A stretch of 64,000 bases of DNA from Saprospiraceae bacterium (GTDB lineage: Bacteria; Bacteroidota; Bacteroidia; Chitinophagales; Saprospiraceae), in assembly GCA_021299835.1 (NCBI GenBank), contig JAJTER010000001.1:49706-113705 (forward strand). Direction: 5' to 3'. Under the pieces are notes generated by a model. That model saw only the letters and a list, made by a program, of their open reading frames with translations. It made no database searches and had not been told where the DNA came from. The position numbers were made by a program, and so were the translations under genes. Of the stretch, positions 1-8,687 are shown in pieces; the first letter of the stretch is position 1, and every line of letters begins with the position of its first letter.

Positions 1-1177
1 AAGGTACTTCTGGCATATTTAAGTCTTTTTGTAATTGCTTCAAAATCCTTTCCGTAGGTGTTTGTTTCTTTTCTTTACTTAAAAGATCTTTCTTTTTTTG
101 AAGTTTATAGTAAAGCACATTTCTTTCTGAGAGTTCTAATAATTTTTTCTTATCACCAATTTGAGGTACGGTATTTTTTACATTGGTTTCAGTTAAGACA
201 ACAGGGATTGACGTAATTATTTCAGGAGCAAAGCTATTGAACCTATCCCTGATGATTGGAATAGCTAAAGACAGTAAATCTTCCGGTTCTTCTTCCTCCA
301 GTTGAAGGGTAAGTTCCTGAGTATGAGCCTGAATAATAGCGCCATTGACCACCCTCAAATAATTGATATAAGCCTCTTTTTCATCTGTTAAAATGGTAAA
401 AACATCAACATCCCTGATAGTATGGCTTACAATGGTGGATTTAGCCTGATAGTCTTCAAAAGCAGCTAATTTTTCTTTAATAGCCTGTGCTTTTTCAAAA
501 GCCAGTTCTTCAGCATATTGGTTCATTATTTTTTTGAAATGCTGCAATACAGAACTAAAATGGCCTTTAAGTATATTCTTAATTTGTTCTATTTTTTCAT
601 TGTAGATAAGCTCTGATTCTAATCCTGCACAGGGCCCCATGCAATTTTTTATATGGTATTCAAGGCAAAGTTTAACTTTTCCATCTCTAATATTTTCCTC
701 ACTCAGATTAAAAACACAGGTTCTTAGAGGGAATAGTTGTCTGATTAATTCTAATATTATTTTTAGCCTACCTTTTGAGGTATAAGGTCCAAAATAAACA
801 GATCCATCTCTAATGACTCTGCGGGTAATGATTACCCTGGGGAATCGTTCATTTTTAATGCAAATATAGGAGTAGGATTTATCATCTTTGAGGGAAACAT
901 TATATCTTGGCTGGTGCTCCTTTATGAGGGCACTTTCTAAAAGCAGCGCATCAGTTTCAGATTCGACCATGGTAAAATTGAGAAAATCAGCATTTTTAAC
1001 CATGATGCGGGTTCGAAAAAGACGATCCCGTCTCTCTCCGAAATAAGAAGAAACCCTATTCCTTAGGTTTTTAGCTTTTCCTACATAAAGAATGGTTCCA
1101 TCCTGTTTACAAAATCGGTAAACACCTGGTGTTTTAGGAATGGTTTCTGCCAATTCCTTATATTCCTCCGTTGTCAT
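1..1177 (-). CDS. uvrC: Excinuclease ABC subunit C, C-terminal part cut off
   Basis: UvrC makes the two incisions around DNA lesions in UvrABC nucleotide excision repair. This gene is missing from the ORF track because its 3' end lies beyond the left edge; I translated it by hand. The 392 visible codons start MTTEEYKELAETIPKTPGVYRF and contain the GIY-YIG nuclease domain (GVYRF...ILYVGKAKNLRNRVSSYF), then the cysteine-containing NCMGPCAG region and the UvrB-binding UVR-like stretch (AEELAFEKAQAIKEKL). The C-terminal RNase H-like nuclease and HhH domains would be outside the window. It lies 12 bases downstream of gmhA on the same strand, so the two are probably cotranscribed. The identity is clear; completeness of the gene cannot be judged here. 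Confidence 0.96.
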   Translation of the reverse strand, partial: MTTEEYKELAETIPKTPGVYRFCKQDGTILYVGKAKNLRNRVSSYFGERRDRLFRTRIMVKNADFLNFTMVESETDALLLESALIKEHQPRYNVSLKDDKSYSYICIKNERFPRVIITRRVIRDGSVYFGPYTSKGRLKIILELIRQLFPLRTCVFNLSEENIRDGKVKLCLEYHIKNCMGPCAGLESELIYNEKIEQIKNILKGHFSSVLQHFKKIMNQYAEELAFEKAQAIKEKLAAFEDYQAKSTIVSHTIRDVDVFTILTDEKEAYINYLRVVNGAIIQAHTQELTLQLEEEEPEDLLSLAIPIIRDRFNSFAPEIITSIPVVLTETNVKNTVPQIGDKKKLLELSERNVLYYKLQKKKDLLSKEKKQTPTERILKQLQKDLNMPEVP

Positions 1178-1189
1178 AAAGGTTGGAAT

Positions 1190-1780
1190 CTAAGCTATTG
1201 CGGTATCTCTTAAAAAATCAATTTCCACTAATTCGCATAAAATATGTCCTACCAGCATGTGACATTCCTGAATTCTTGGGGTATCAGTAGATGGAGCCTT
1301 AAAAAGATAATTACTTAATGGGTCCATTTTGCATGTATTTTGTCCTGTAAAACCTATAGTAATGATATCGTTTTCCCTGGCATATTCAAAAGCCTTGATA
1401 ACATTTTGTGAGTTGCCGGAGGTTGAAAGCCCCACCAGAATATCACCTGGTTTCCCTTTGGCGGTAAGTAAACGGGAAAAGACCTTTTCGTAACCATAAT
1501 CGTTAGCTACGGCCGTTAAAAAAGCATTATCAGCACTTAATGCTTCAGCATTTAAGGGTTTTCTGTCAAAGTAGTATCTGCCGGAGAGTTCAGCAGCAAG
1601 ATGCATGGCATCGACAGCACTACCGCCATTTCCGCAAAACATTATTTTATTGCCATTTCGAAGCGCATCAATCATCCGTTGAGCCATTTCACTCATTAGA
1701 AGGGTTAGTTCCGTATTATTTAAAAGGGCTTGTTTACTTTCAACAGACTCTTTAAATCTTTTAGTAATAATTTCTTGCAT
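1190..1780 (-). CDS. gmhA: Sedoheptulose 7-phosphate isomerase (phosphoheptose isomerase)
   Basis: GmhA converts sedoheptulose 7-phosphate into D-glycero-D-manno-heptose 7-phosphate, the first step to nucleotide-activated heptose for surface glycans. The 196-residue length is typical. It is a single SIS domain with the sugar-phosphate loop FCGNGGSAVDAMHLAAEL near residues 48-65 and a second loop GLSTSGNSQNV near 117-127. The C-terminal TPRIQECHMLVGHILCELVE contains the glutamate and histidine positions that bind metal or act in catalysis in this family. It is transcribed away from the heptose kinase gene hddA that lies 1.2 kb away on the other strand; together they point to heptose synthesis. 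DiaA-type SIS proteins are the alternative but fit less well. Confidence 0.93.
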   Translation of the reverse strand: MQEIITKRFKESVESKQALLNNTELTLLMSEMAQRMIDALRNGNKIMFCGNGGSAVDAMHLAAELSGRYYFDRKPLNAEALSADNAFLTAVANDYGYEKVFSRLLTAKGKPGDILVGLSTSGNSQNVIKAFEYARENDIITIGFTGQNTCKMDPLSNYLFKAPSTDTPRIQECHMLVGHILCELVEIDFLRDTAIA

Positions 1781-1834
1781 GATTGTATTGTTGGTAAACC
1801 AATGGAAAAGTCCTCAAAAGTACATAAAATAGAT

Positions 1835-1842
1835 TATTTTTG
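1835..1842 (+). promoter_or_regulatory. Candidate -7 promoter element for the glycosyltransferase-hddA set
   Basis: TATTTTTG matches the Bacteroidota sigma-A -7 consensus TAnnTTTG and lies 22 bases before the GTG start of the plus-strand glycosyltransferase, within the divergent gap to gmhA. I see no convincing -33 TTTG at the right spacing, so this is only a candidate. Confidence 0.4.
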
Positions 1843-1864
1843 AGGTTCATCAATAAGATATGGC

Positions 1865-2992
1865 GTGAAAATAATTTTGATCGGTACAGCACACCCATTC
1901 AGAGGCGGACTTGCTTCTTTCAATGAACGGTTAATGACTCAATTTCAAGAGGAAGGTCATGAAGTAATGATTTTAAATTTTACGCTACAATATCCCTCAT
2001 TTTTATTTCCCGGAAAAACACAATTCAGCGATAGCCCTGCTCCGGAAAATCTACAAATCACAAGACAGGTTAATGCCATAAATCCATTTTCCTGGATTCG
2101 GAACGGCTTGTTCTTACTATCTCAAAAGCCTGATATCATTCTTTTTAAATATTGGCTTCCTTTTATGGCTCCTTGTTTTGGTGTTATTTCTATGATAGCC
2201 GGGTGGAGGAAATCGATCAAAAGACTGGCCATTTTAGATAATATCGTTCCTCATGAAAAAAGGTTTTTAGACGCTTTGCTTACTTCATTCTTCGTTTGGA
2301 ATATAGATGCTTTTTTAGCAATGAGCCATTCCGTGGCTTCCGATGTAAAGCGTTTTACTCTTAAAAAGAAATGTGTTCTAAGCCCTCATCCATTATTTGA
2401 TAATTTTGGACCTCCTGTAGATAAAATGATTGCGAGGAATTATTTTGGATTAAATGAAGATCAAAAAGTTCTGTTGTTCTTTGGATTTATCAGACCCTAC
2501 AAAGGGCTTGATTTGCTAATAGAAGGATTAGCAAAAACAAAAAGTGAAAACATAAAATTAATTATAGCCGGGGAGTTTTACACAGACGAAAAACCTTATT
2601 TCGATCTGGCAAAACTATGGGGAATTGAAGATAAATTGATCTGGAAAAATCATTTTATCTCCAATGAGGAGGTTGGACTTTACTTTTGTGCCGCCGATCT
2701 TGTCGTGCAGCCTTATAAGCATGCAACACAAAGTGGCGTCACTCAAATTGCCTATCATTTCGAAAAACCAATGATTGTAACTGATGTTGGTGGTTTAGCT
2801 GAAATTGTTCCCGATGGAATTTCTGGTTATCTGGTTTCGCCAAATGCAGAGGACATTGCAGCTAAAATAGATTATTTTTATGAAAATCCCGAGCAGGGTC
2901 AAATCTTAGAAAAGGGCTTGCGTCAGGAAAAAAAGAAATATCTTTGGTCGGTTATGACTAAAAATTTGATTGACTTATCTCAAAATGTTTGA
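1865..2992 (+). CDS. Glycosyltransferase family 4 protein
   Basis: A GT-B fold sugar transferase, probably moving a nucleotide-activated sugar onto a surface glycan or lipid carrier in the cytoplasm. The start MKIILIGTAHPFRGGLASFNERL has the glycine-rich N-terminal loop typical of GT4 enzymes. The C-terminal half has VLLFFGFIRPYKGLDLLIEGL and the nucleotide-sugar site region around ADLVVQPYKHATQSGVTQIAYHFEKPMIVTDVGGLAEIV, where an acidic EX7E-type motif is replaced by a form with Q and E. The start is GTG; an ATG just before it (ATGGCGTGA) opens only a two-codon frame. The next gene, hddA, begins at its stop codon, so the two are probably translated from one message. Acceptor and donor are unknown; a heptosyl link is inferred only from the neighbours. 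Confidence 0.88.
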   Translation: MKIILIGTAHPFRGGLASFNERLMTQFQEEGHEVMILNFTLQYPSFLFPGKTQFSDSPAPENLQITRQVNAINPFSWIRNGLFLLSQKPDIILFKYWLPFMAPCFGVISMIAGWRKSIKRLAILDNIVPHEKRFLDALLTSFFVWNIDAFLAMSHSVASDVKRFTLKKKCVLSPHPLFDNFGPPVDKMIARNYFGLNEDQKVLLFFGFIRPYKGLDLLIEGLAKTKSENIKLIIAGEFYTDEKPYFDLAKLWGIEDKLIWKNHFISNEEVGLYFCAADLVVQPYKHATQSGVTQIAYHFEKPMIVTDVGGLAEIVPDGISGYLVSPNAEDIAAKIDYFYENPEQGQILEKGLRQEKKKYLWSVMTKNLIDLSQNV

Positions 2993-2994
2993 AT

Positions 2995-4017
2995 ATGATG
3001 GTTCGCTGTAAAGCACCTCTGCGCATTGGGTTAGCAGGTGGTGGAACAGACGTTAGTCCTTACACAGATCAATATGGCGGTGCCATTTTAAACGCTACGA
3101 TTAGTTTATTTGCCTACGCTTTTCTGAAGCTGAGAGATGACCACCACGTGGTTTTAAAGGCGATGGACAAGCAGGAAGAGGTGAATATTGAGGTGAGTCC
3201 TCTTTTAAGGCTGGATGGTAATTTAGATTTGGCAAAGGGCGTTTTTAATCGGTTGGTAAAGGATTTCAATATTCCCATTCGGGGTTTTGAATTGACCACT
3301 TATGTAGATGCTCCTCCTGGCTCAGGATTAGGTTCCTCTTCTACCTTAGTAGTTGCTATTTTAGGCGCTTTCGTAGAGGCGTTTAAGCTTCCCCTTGGAG
3401 AATACGATATTGCTCATTTAGCCTATTCCATTGAACGGGAAGATTTGAAAATGGCCGGGGGAAGACAGGATCAATATGCTGCCACTTTTGGCGGTTTTAA
3501 TTTCATGGAGTTTGGTGCCAATGACAAGGTGATTGTCAATCCTTTAAGAATTAAGGAAAAAGTGCTTTTTGAATTGGAGAATAATCTGGTGTTATTTTTT
3601 ACAGAAACCTCCAGGCTTTCATCTTCTATTATTCAAAAGCAACAAGACAATGTAAATAATAATGTTTTATCTTCCATTGATGCCATGCACCAGTTAAAGG
3701 AGCAAGCCATATTAATGAAGGAAGCGCTCTTAAAAGGTGAAGTCAATCAGATCGGAGAAATTCTTCATTTTGGTTGGCAGCAGAAAAAGGCAATGGCGCA
3801 GGGAATTACCAATGATTCTATTGATCTTTATTATGAAACGGCTATGAACGCAGGCGCAACAGGTGGGAAAATTTCAGGAGCTGGTGGTGGGGGCTTTATG
3901 ATTTTTTATGCCCCTGAAAATCATAAGTTTAAGGTTATTCGTTCTTTAGAAAAAATAGGAGGCAAAGTCCTTCCATATCAGTTTGTTCAATACGGAATGG
4001 TAAGTTGGGGATTATGA
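2995..4017 (+). CDS. hddA: D-glycero-D-manno-heptose 7-phosphate kinase (GHMP kinase family)
   Basis: HddA phosphorylates D-glycero-alpha-D-manno-heptose 7-phosphate at C1, a step of the GDP-heptose pathway. The N-terminus MVRCKAPLRIGLAGGGTDVSPYTDQYGG is the signature of this kinase branch. The GHMP ATP-binding motif is APPGSGLGSSSTLVVA near residues 105-120, and the third motif is GATGGKISGAGGGGFMIFYAP near 285. The ORF track starts at a TTG at 2989; I chose the ATG at 2995 because it gives the family N-terminus directly and is two bases past the upstream stop. The 3' end overlaps the symporter start as ATGA. With gmhA nearby this supports heptose activation. GmhB and HddC are not in the window. 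Fucokinase-like enzymes are a less likely alternative. Confidence 0.88.
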   Translation: MMVRCKAPLRIGLAGGGTDVSPYTDQYGGAILNATISLFAYAFLKLRDDHHVVLKAMDKQEEVNIEVSPLLRLDGNLDLAKGVFNRLVKDFNIPIRGFELTTYVDAPPGSGLGSSSTLVVAILGAFVEAFKLPLGEYDIAHLAYSIEREDLKMAGGRQDQYAATFGGFNFMEFGANDKVIVNPLRIKEKVLFELENNLVLFFTETSRLSSSIIQKQQDNVNNNVLSSIDAMHQLKEQAILMKEALLKGEVNQIGEILHFGWQQKKAMAQGITNDSIDLYYETAMNAGATGGKISGAGGGGFMIFYAPENHKFKVIRSLEKIGGKVLPYQFVQYGMVSWGL

Positions 4018-5441
4018 TACATGGATATTTATTGGTTTTTATCGGCATTTATCTGCTTGGGACTGTTTTTATTGGTTGGTGGGCTTCAAGTAAAGTTAAA
4101 ACTACCAAAGATTTTGTTATCGCTGGGCGTCGGTTACCCACAAGTCTGGCCGCTTGCGCTTTATTTGCTACCTGGTTTGGCTCGGAAACCATACTGGGTG
4201 CGCCGGCAGAATTTGCAGAAAACGGTGTTCTAGGTATTATTGAAGATCCCTTTGGTGCCGCTCTTTGCTTAGTTCTAGTCGGTCTCATTTATGCCAGGCC
4301 TTTATACAGACTAAATATTTTAACTTTCAATGATTTTTTTAAAATGAGATTTGGAAGAATAGCTGAAATCACCTCCGCTGTTTTTATGATCCCCTCTTAT
4401 TTTGGATGGATTGCAGCTCAGTTGGTCGCTTTGGCCATTGTACTGAAAACAATTATTGGCATTCCCTTAATTTATGGCATTATATTATGTACGGTCGTGG
4501 TCGTATTTTATACCTATTTTGGTGGAATGTGGGCTGTTTCTATTACCGATGCTGTTCAATCTATTATGATTATCATTGGTTTACTGCTTCTGGCCTATTC
4601 TTTATCAAATCAGGCTGGAGGCGTTCAGGTGGTTTTAGATGCTCAACCCGAAGGCTTTTTTCGTTTCTTGCCCGAAGCAAAACCAATGGCTGTGTTGGAA
4701 TATTTCGCCGCATGGATTACCATAGGATTGGGTTCAATACCCCAACAAGATGTTTTTCAGAGGGTTATGGCAGCAAAATCGGAAAATACTGCCGTTAAAG
4801 CAGGGGTGATTGCCGGTTTGATGTATCTAACAGTGGGCTTAATCCCTTTATTTATCGGGCTATGCGCAAACTACTTATACCCATCATCGAATCCGGCGGA
4901 TACCCAAATGATTATTCCGGTCATTGTTTTAGAACATGGATCATTATTTTTACAAATCGTTTTTTTTGGTGCCCTTCTGTCTGCTATTTTAAGTACGACT
5001 TCCGGGGCTATTTTAGCTCCGGCAACGGTTATAGGAGAGAATATTTTAAGGCCAATGTTGAGGAATAATTCCGATAAATTAATGCTTCACACGATGAGGC
5101 TTTCAGTCGTTGGTGTAGCCATTTGTGCTGCATTTCTGGCAACAAGTAAATCAAATATATACGAGTTGGTCGGAATGTCCTCAGCCTTAAGTTTAGTTGC
5201 CTTGTTTTTTCCCTTAACCGCTGGACTATTTTGGAAATCAACGTCAAGGATTGGGGCTATTTTGAGCATGATTAGTGGATTGTTTGCCTGGACATTATCA
5301 GAATTCGTCTTTCATAGCCATATACCAAGCATCCTAATTGGAGGTGGAGTTAGTCTTTTTTTCATCATAATAGGTAGCTTACTATTTCCCGATGATAGCC
5401 ATAAGTTGTTTTTAGATAATTCAAAGCAAGCTACAATGTAG
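4014..5441 (+). CDS. Sodium:solute symporter family (SSS) transporter
   Basis: A polytopic inner-membrane secondary transporter of the SSS family, which couples solute uptake to the sodium gradient. About 13 hydrophobic segments are visible across 475 residues, starting with GYLLVFIGIYLLGTVFIGWWASSKVKTTKDFVIAGRRLP, a hallmark of the family, followed by TWFGSETILGAPAEFAENG. The ORF track uses a TTG at 4005; the ATG at 4014 overlaps the hddA stop as ATGA, the classic translational-coupling arrangement, and is a better start. The substrate cannot be read from the sequence. Its coupling to a heptose kinase makes a sugar possible, but the downstream muropeptide genes make a peptide or amino sugar equally possible. 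The 3' end overlaps the convergent PLP enzyme gene by 11 bases. Confidence 0.87.
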   Translation: MIHGYLLVFIGIYLLGTVFIGWWASSKVKTTKDFVIAGRRLPTSLAACALFATWFGSETILGAPAEFAENGVLGIIEDPFGAALCLVLVGLIYARPLYRLNILTFNDFFKMRFGRIAEITSAVFMIPSYFGWIAAQLVALAIVLKTIIGIPLIYGIILCTVVVVFYTYFGGMWAVSITDAVQSIMIIIGLLLLAYSLSNQAGGVQVVLDAQPEGFFRFLPEAKPMAVLEYFAAWITIGLGSIPQQDVFQRVMAAKSENTAVKAGVIAGLMYLTVGLIPLFIGLCANYLYPSSNPADTQMIIPVIVLEHGSLFLQIVFFGALLSAILSTTSGAILAPATVIGENILRPMLRNNSDKLMLHTMRLSVVGVAICAAFLATSKSNIYELVGMSSALSLVALFFPLTAGLFWKSTSRIGAILSMISGLFAWTLSEFVFHSHIPSILIGGGVSLFFIIIGSLLFPDDSHKLFLDNSKQATM

Positions 5442-6486
5442 GGTCGTAACTTAATATGGCCGTGGCAAGTCTTTGAATATCTTCTGGTAAGTGGAGCGCA
5501 CTCAAAACTATTCTGGTGATGGGCTCGTCCAGTGACGTTGGATAGGGGAAATGGGAGACGTACATTTGATGAAGGAGTAAATGGTTTGATAGTGTTTTTT
5601 TTGTCGAAAAATGTACGGGGTATCCAGTTACACTTCTTAATACCTGATTATCAGTTCCAATAAGATTTTCAAATTGTGTTAAATTTTGAAGTAAAACGGT
5701 TCGCAAAGCTTTATAATGGTCTTGCATTTGAATCCAGGTATCTAAATAAGCGGGCGAAGCAGGCGATGCTCCACCAAAATGAGGGCTATCCCATATTTTG
5801 TCTATCCAATATTTATTACCGGCAATGACTCCGGCGGGAATGCCCAATCCTTTACCCATACTTCCTATTACGACACCGTGAACCTGTTCAGGCAAGGTCA
5901 GGGACGACAAAATGCCACTACCGTCCTTTCCTCGAATACCCAGTGTATGGGATTCGTCTAAGACCAAAATAATTTCTCGCTTATTTCCCAGTCTTTGCAG
6001 CCAGTTAAAATCATATTCTATAACTTGTAGGGAATCAATGGCATTGCTGTAAATAAAAAGAGGTGGACCAGACTGATGGCTTTTTAAAATACAAGTTTCT
6101 TCCCACTCGCTTCTGCTGCTAAAACTTTCGGGGATATCTAACCACAGGGCAGGATGAGCATTGGGAGCAAATATTAATTCACCAACAGAGGTAAAAACCT
6201 TATAGGCTAAAATTCCTGCTAAAGTACCCGAGGAAACTGTTAATGCTGCTTCTTGTCCAAGGTACCTGGCTAATAATTCCTCCGTTTCTTCATAAACAGC
6301 CAGGCGCATGAAACCTACCCTGGAACTTCCAAAATTACTGCCATACTGACTTATGGAGGAGGCTAACCTTTCATGAAAAACGGGGTCATTCGCTATGCCC
6401 AAATAGCTTGTTCCACTAAAATATAAAAGGGCGGATCCTTCACAAAACATCCATCTGCCTGGTTGGTGACTCAGGTTATATATCAT
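5431..6486 (-). CDS. PLP-dependent aminotransferase, alpha-oxoamine synthase-like (BioF/KBL type)
   Basis: A fold-type I pyridoxal-phosphate enzyme resembling 8-amino-7-oxononanoate synthase and 2-amino-3-ketobutyrate CoA ligase. Visible features are SGTSYLG near 24, GSSRVGFMRLAVYEETEELLARYLG near 53-77, the cofactor-stacking region VSSGTLAGI near 84, LDESHTLGIRGKDGSG with the cofactor aspartate D177 and H180, and the Schiff-base lysine K212 in GSMGKGLGIPAGV. At 351 residues it is somewhat shorter than the usual 390, mainly at the N-terminus. It is the last gene of a run with the dipeptide epimerase and LD-carboxypeptidase, 30 bases from the epimerase. No biotin genes are nearby, so I do not call it bioF; its substrate is unknown. 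Confidence 0.82.
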   Translation of the reverse strand: MIYNLSHQPGRWMFCEGSALLYFSGTSYLGIANDPVFHERLASSISQYGSNFGSSRVGFMRLAVYEETEELLARYLGQEAALTVSSGTLAGILAYKVFTSVGELIFAPNAHPALWLDIPESFSSRSEWEETCILKSHQSGPPLFIYSNAIDSLQVIEYDFNWLQRLGNKREIILVLDESHTLGIRGKDGSGILSSLTLPEQVHGVVIGSMGKGLGIPAGVIAGNKYWIDKIWDSPHFGGASPASPAYLDTWIQMQDHYKALRTVLLQNLTQFENLIGTDNQVLRSVTGYPVHFSTKKTLSNHLLLHQMYVSHFPYPTSLDEPITRIVLSALHLPEDIQRLATAILSYDPTL

Positions 6487-6516
6487 AAATGAATATTTTT
6501 CAAGGTAATAGAATAA

Positions 6517-7530
6517 TCAAATAATTTTAGCGCCGATACCATTTCGATGGGGAAGAACTACCTCGCCATGTTCTATGACAGCCCCTTCAGCAGGGTCATT
6601 AGACAATAAAAGAGCGCCATCCATATCGACATAATCTAACAAAGGCAATAGATGGGCAATGGCTGTAATGCCAACGGACGACTCTGTCATACAACCAACC
6701 ATAACTTTCATATTCAGTTCTTTAGCTTCTTGTATCATCCGAAGCGCGGGGGTAAGTCCGCCACATTTCATTAGTTTTATATTTACCCCATGAAAATATC
6801 CGGCGCAGCGTTTTACATCTTCTTCCTTTTGACAACTCTCGTCGGCAATCACAGGCAAAACGCATTTTTCAAATAAGAGCTTTTGTCCTTCCCAATCTTC
6901 AGGTTTTAGGGGTTGTTCGATAAATTCAACGCCCAAATTTTTCAATTCTGGAGCATAAGCTAAAGTTTCCTCCGCGGTCCAGGCAGTATTGGCATCTACC
7001 CGAAAAACAGCGGTAGTATGCTTTCGAAGATGTCTTATGATGTTTAAATCATCTTTTGTTCCCAGCTTAATTTTATAGATAGGCCAGGGCATTTCATTCA
7101 TTTTAGCAACCATTTCCTCTGTTGGACCAAATCCCAGTGTATAATCTGTCAAAGGATTATTTTGGTATTGCAGCCCCCATTTTTTATAAAGAGGTAATCC
7201 TTCTATCTGAGCTAAAAGATCGTGCGCCGCCTCGTCCAGAGCACATTGTTCAAAGGGATGATTTTTTAGCAGAGGATGAAGCAGTTCCCAATATTTCTCT
7301 GCCGTTACCAGAGGGGTAGATTCAATGATGGGCTTCCAGGCATTAAATCGATGAATCATTTCATCTTGATCGAGTCCATAATATTTAGTAGCGGTAGCTT
7401 CGCCGTATCCCGTATAAATACCGTTGGAAAGGGAGATAATAACGGTGGGCTGATAATCTCTGGAACCATGGGTGATTCTAAAAGTATGACGTAGTTTTAA
7501 CTGAAAAGGATGGACATTTAAGGTAAGCAT
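6517..7530 (-). CDS. Dipeptide epimerase (L-Ala-D/L-Glu epimerase, enolase superfamily)
   Basis: This enzyme epimerises L-Ala-D-Glu from peptidoglycan to L-Ala-L-Glu so that peptidases can degrade it. The enolase-superfamily barrel residues are all visible: KIK (K153, K155) as one catalytic base, metal ligands D179 in RVDAN, E205 in IEQP and D230 in ADES, and the second catalytic lysine in IKLMKCGG near 252. The C-terminal YVDMDGALLL carries the DxD pair that binds the dipeptide amino group in the AEE family. The 337-residue length is typical. It sits 15 bases downstream of an LD-carboxypeptidase gene, a context that strongly supports a role in murein peptide recycling. Confidence 0.92.
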   Translation of the reverse strand: MLTLNVHPFQLKLRHTFRITHGSRDYQPTVIISLSNGIYTGYGEATATKYYGLDQDEMIHRFNAWKPIIESTPLVTAEKYWELLHPLLKNHPFEQCALDEAAHDLLAQIEGLPLYKKWGLQYQNNPLTDYTLGFGPTEEMVAKMNEMPWPIYKIKLGTKDDLNIIRHLRKHTTAVFRVDANTAWTAEETLAYAPELKNLGVEFIEQPLKPEDWEGQKLLFEKCVLPVIADESCQKEEDVKRCAGYFHGVNIKLMKCGGLTPALRMIQEAKELNMKVMVGCMTESSVGITAIAHLLPLLDYVDMDGALLLSNDPAEGAVIEHGEVVLPHRNGIGAKII

Positions 7531-7545
7531 TATCGTTAGAAAGGG

Positions 7546-8595
7546 TTAAGCAGTGGGAGACTCCAGGTAAGTTAACGTTTTATTCTCTGTATCAAGTTCG
7601 GCTAATATACCTACGGGTAAAGTAAAATTATTAGGTACATGGCCGAAGGAGAGACCATACACTGCTGGAACATTAAGATCGCCTAGCCGGTCAAAAATTG
7701 TTTCTTTCAGGGTTAGTGATTCCTCATCTTTTTTAGGATTGCACCCCTCGAAAACACCTAAAATCAAACCTTTAGCTTTATGAAGATTTGCTGATTGCCT
7801 CAATTGGGTGAACATTCTATCCAGACTATAAGGACGTTCGTCAATATCTTCCATGAACAATAATTTATCAGTAGCATCAAAAGCAAAGGGCGTTCCCGCA
7901 AGAGCGGCAAGAAGACTTACATTACCACCCATTAACCTTCCCGAAACTTTTCCAGCTTGTATGCTGTAAGGTTTAAAATGCTCTCTTTCAGGGGTTAATT
8001 CCTCTGTTGCTAAATTAATAACATAAGGTTTTGTAAAAGAATCAAAGAGAACGCCTTTAATATGTTGAACCGTATACGGAGTCCAGGTAGCCGCTGCCAC
8101 CTGACCGTGAAACCCTACCAGGCCAGTTCGAAGGAAAATGGCTTGAAGTAAGGCCGTTATGTCACTGTACCCAATGAGTATTTTAGGATTATTCCTGATG
8201 AGTTCATAATTGATGTTGGGTAAAAGCCTGGAACAACCATAACCACCACGGGCACACCAAATAGCTTTAATGGAAGGATCTTCAAAAAAAGTATGAAGGT
8301 CTTCCAGTCTTTGTTCATCCGTTCCTGCCGTGAAGCCTCGTTTTTCTCTGACATACTTTCCGGGAACCACTTGCAGGCCTAATTGAGTAAGATTATTCAC
8401 TGCTTTTTCGTAGCCGGCATCGGGAACATAACTTCCGGGGGTGATTAAGCCAACTTTATCACCGGGAAGGAGTCTCTGTGGCTTGATAATATCTCTATCT
8501 GCCTTCAAAGAAGCAACAGGACGCTTTGATGTGGACGCTAATAATGAGCCAAGTATCCCCATTGAAGCAAGCTCATGAAAATCTCTCCTATTCAT
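7546..8595 (-). CDS. LD-carboxypeptidase, S66 family (LdcA-like), exported
   Basis: S66 peptidases cleave the bond between the diamino acid and D-Ala in murein tetrapeptides. The family landmarks are LLPGDKVGLITPGSY near 42-56, WCARGGYGCSRLLPNI near 112-127, the nucleophile serine in IGYSDITALLQ near 142, LMGGNVSLLAALAGTPFAFD near 215 and the histidine in YGLSFGHVPNNFTLPVG near the C-terminus. The N-terminus MNRRDFHELASMGILGSLLAS is a twin-arginine-type signal, so the enzyme may act in the periplasm rather than the cytoplasm as E. coli LdcA does. It heads the run LD-carboxypeptidase, epimerase, PLP enzyme. MccF-like immunity proteins share the fold but the gene context favours cell-wall recycling. 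Confidence 0.9.
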   Translation of the reverse strand: MNRRDFHELASMGILGSLLASTSKRPVASLKADRDIIKPQRLLPGDKVGLITPGSYVPDAGYEKAVNNLTQLGLQVVPGKYVREKRGFTAGTDEQRLEDLHTFFEDPSIKAIWCARGGYGCSRLLPNINYELIRNNPKILIGYSDITALLQAIFLRTGLVGFHGQVAAATWTPYTVQHIKGVLFDSFTKPYVINLATEELTPEREHFKPYSIQAGKVSGRLMGGNVSLLAALAGTPFAFDATDKLLFMEDIDERPYSLDRMFTQLRQSANLHKAKGLILGVFEGCNPKKDEESLTLKETIFDRLGDLNVPAVYGLSFGHVPNNFTLPVGILAELDTENKTLTYLESPTA

Positions 8596-8687
8596 AATTT
8601 TGTATTAAATCGGTAAGTGTTATTCAAAAGTAGTTATTTTGTGCGAAATTAAAGCAGAATTGATTCAGTGCTTATTTTTATATATAA

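Noticed and set aside
4406-4798. 130-aa plus-strand ORF inside the symporter gene
   Set aside because: It lies wholly in another frame of the clear SSS transporter, with Cys, Trp and Arg-rich noise typical of shadow frames.
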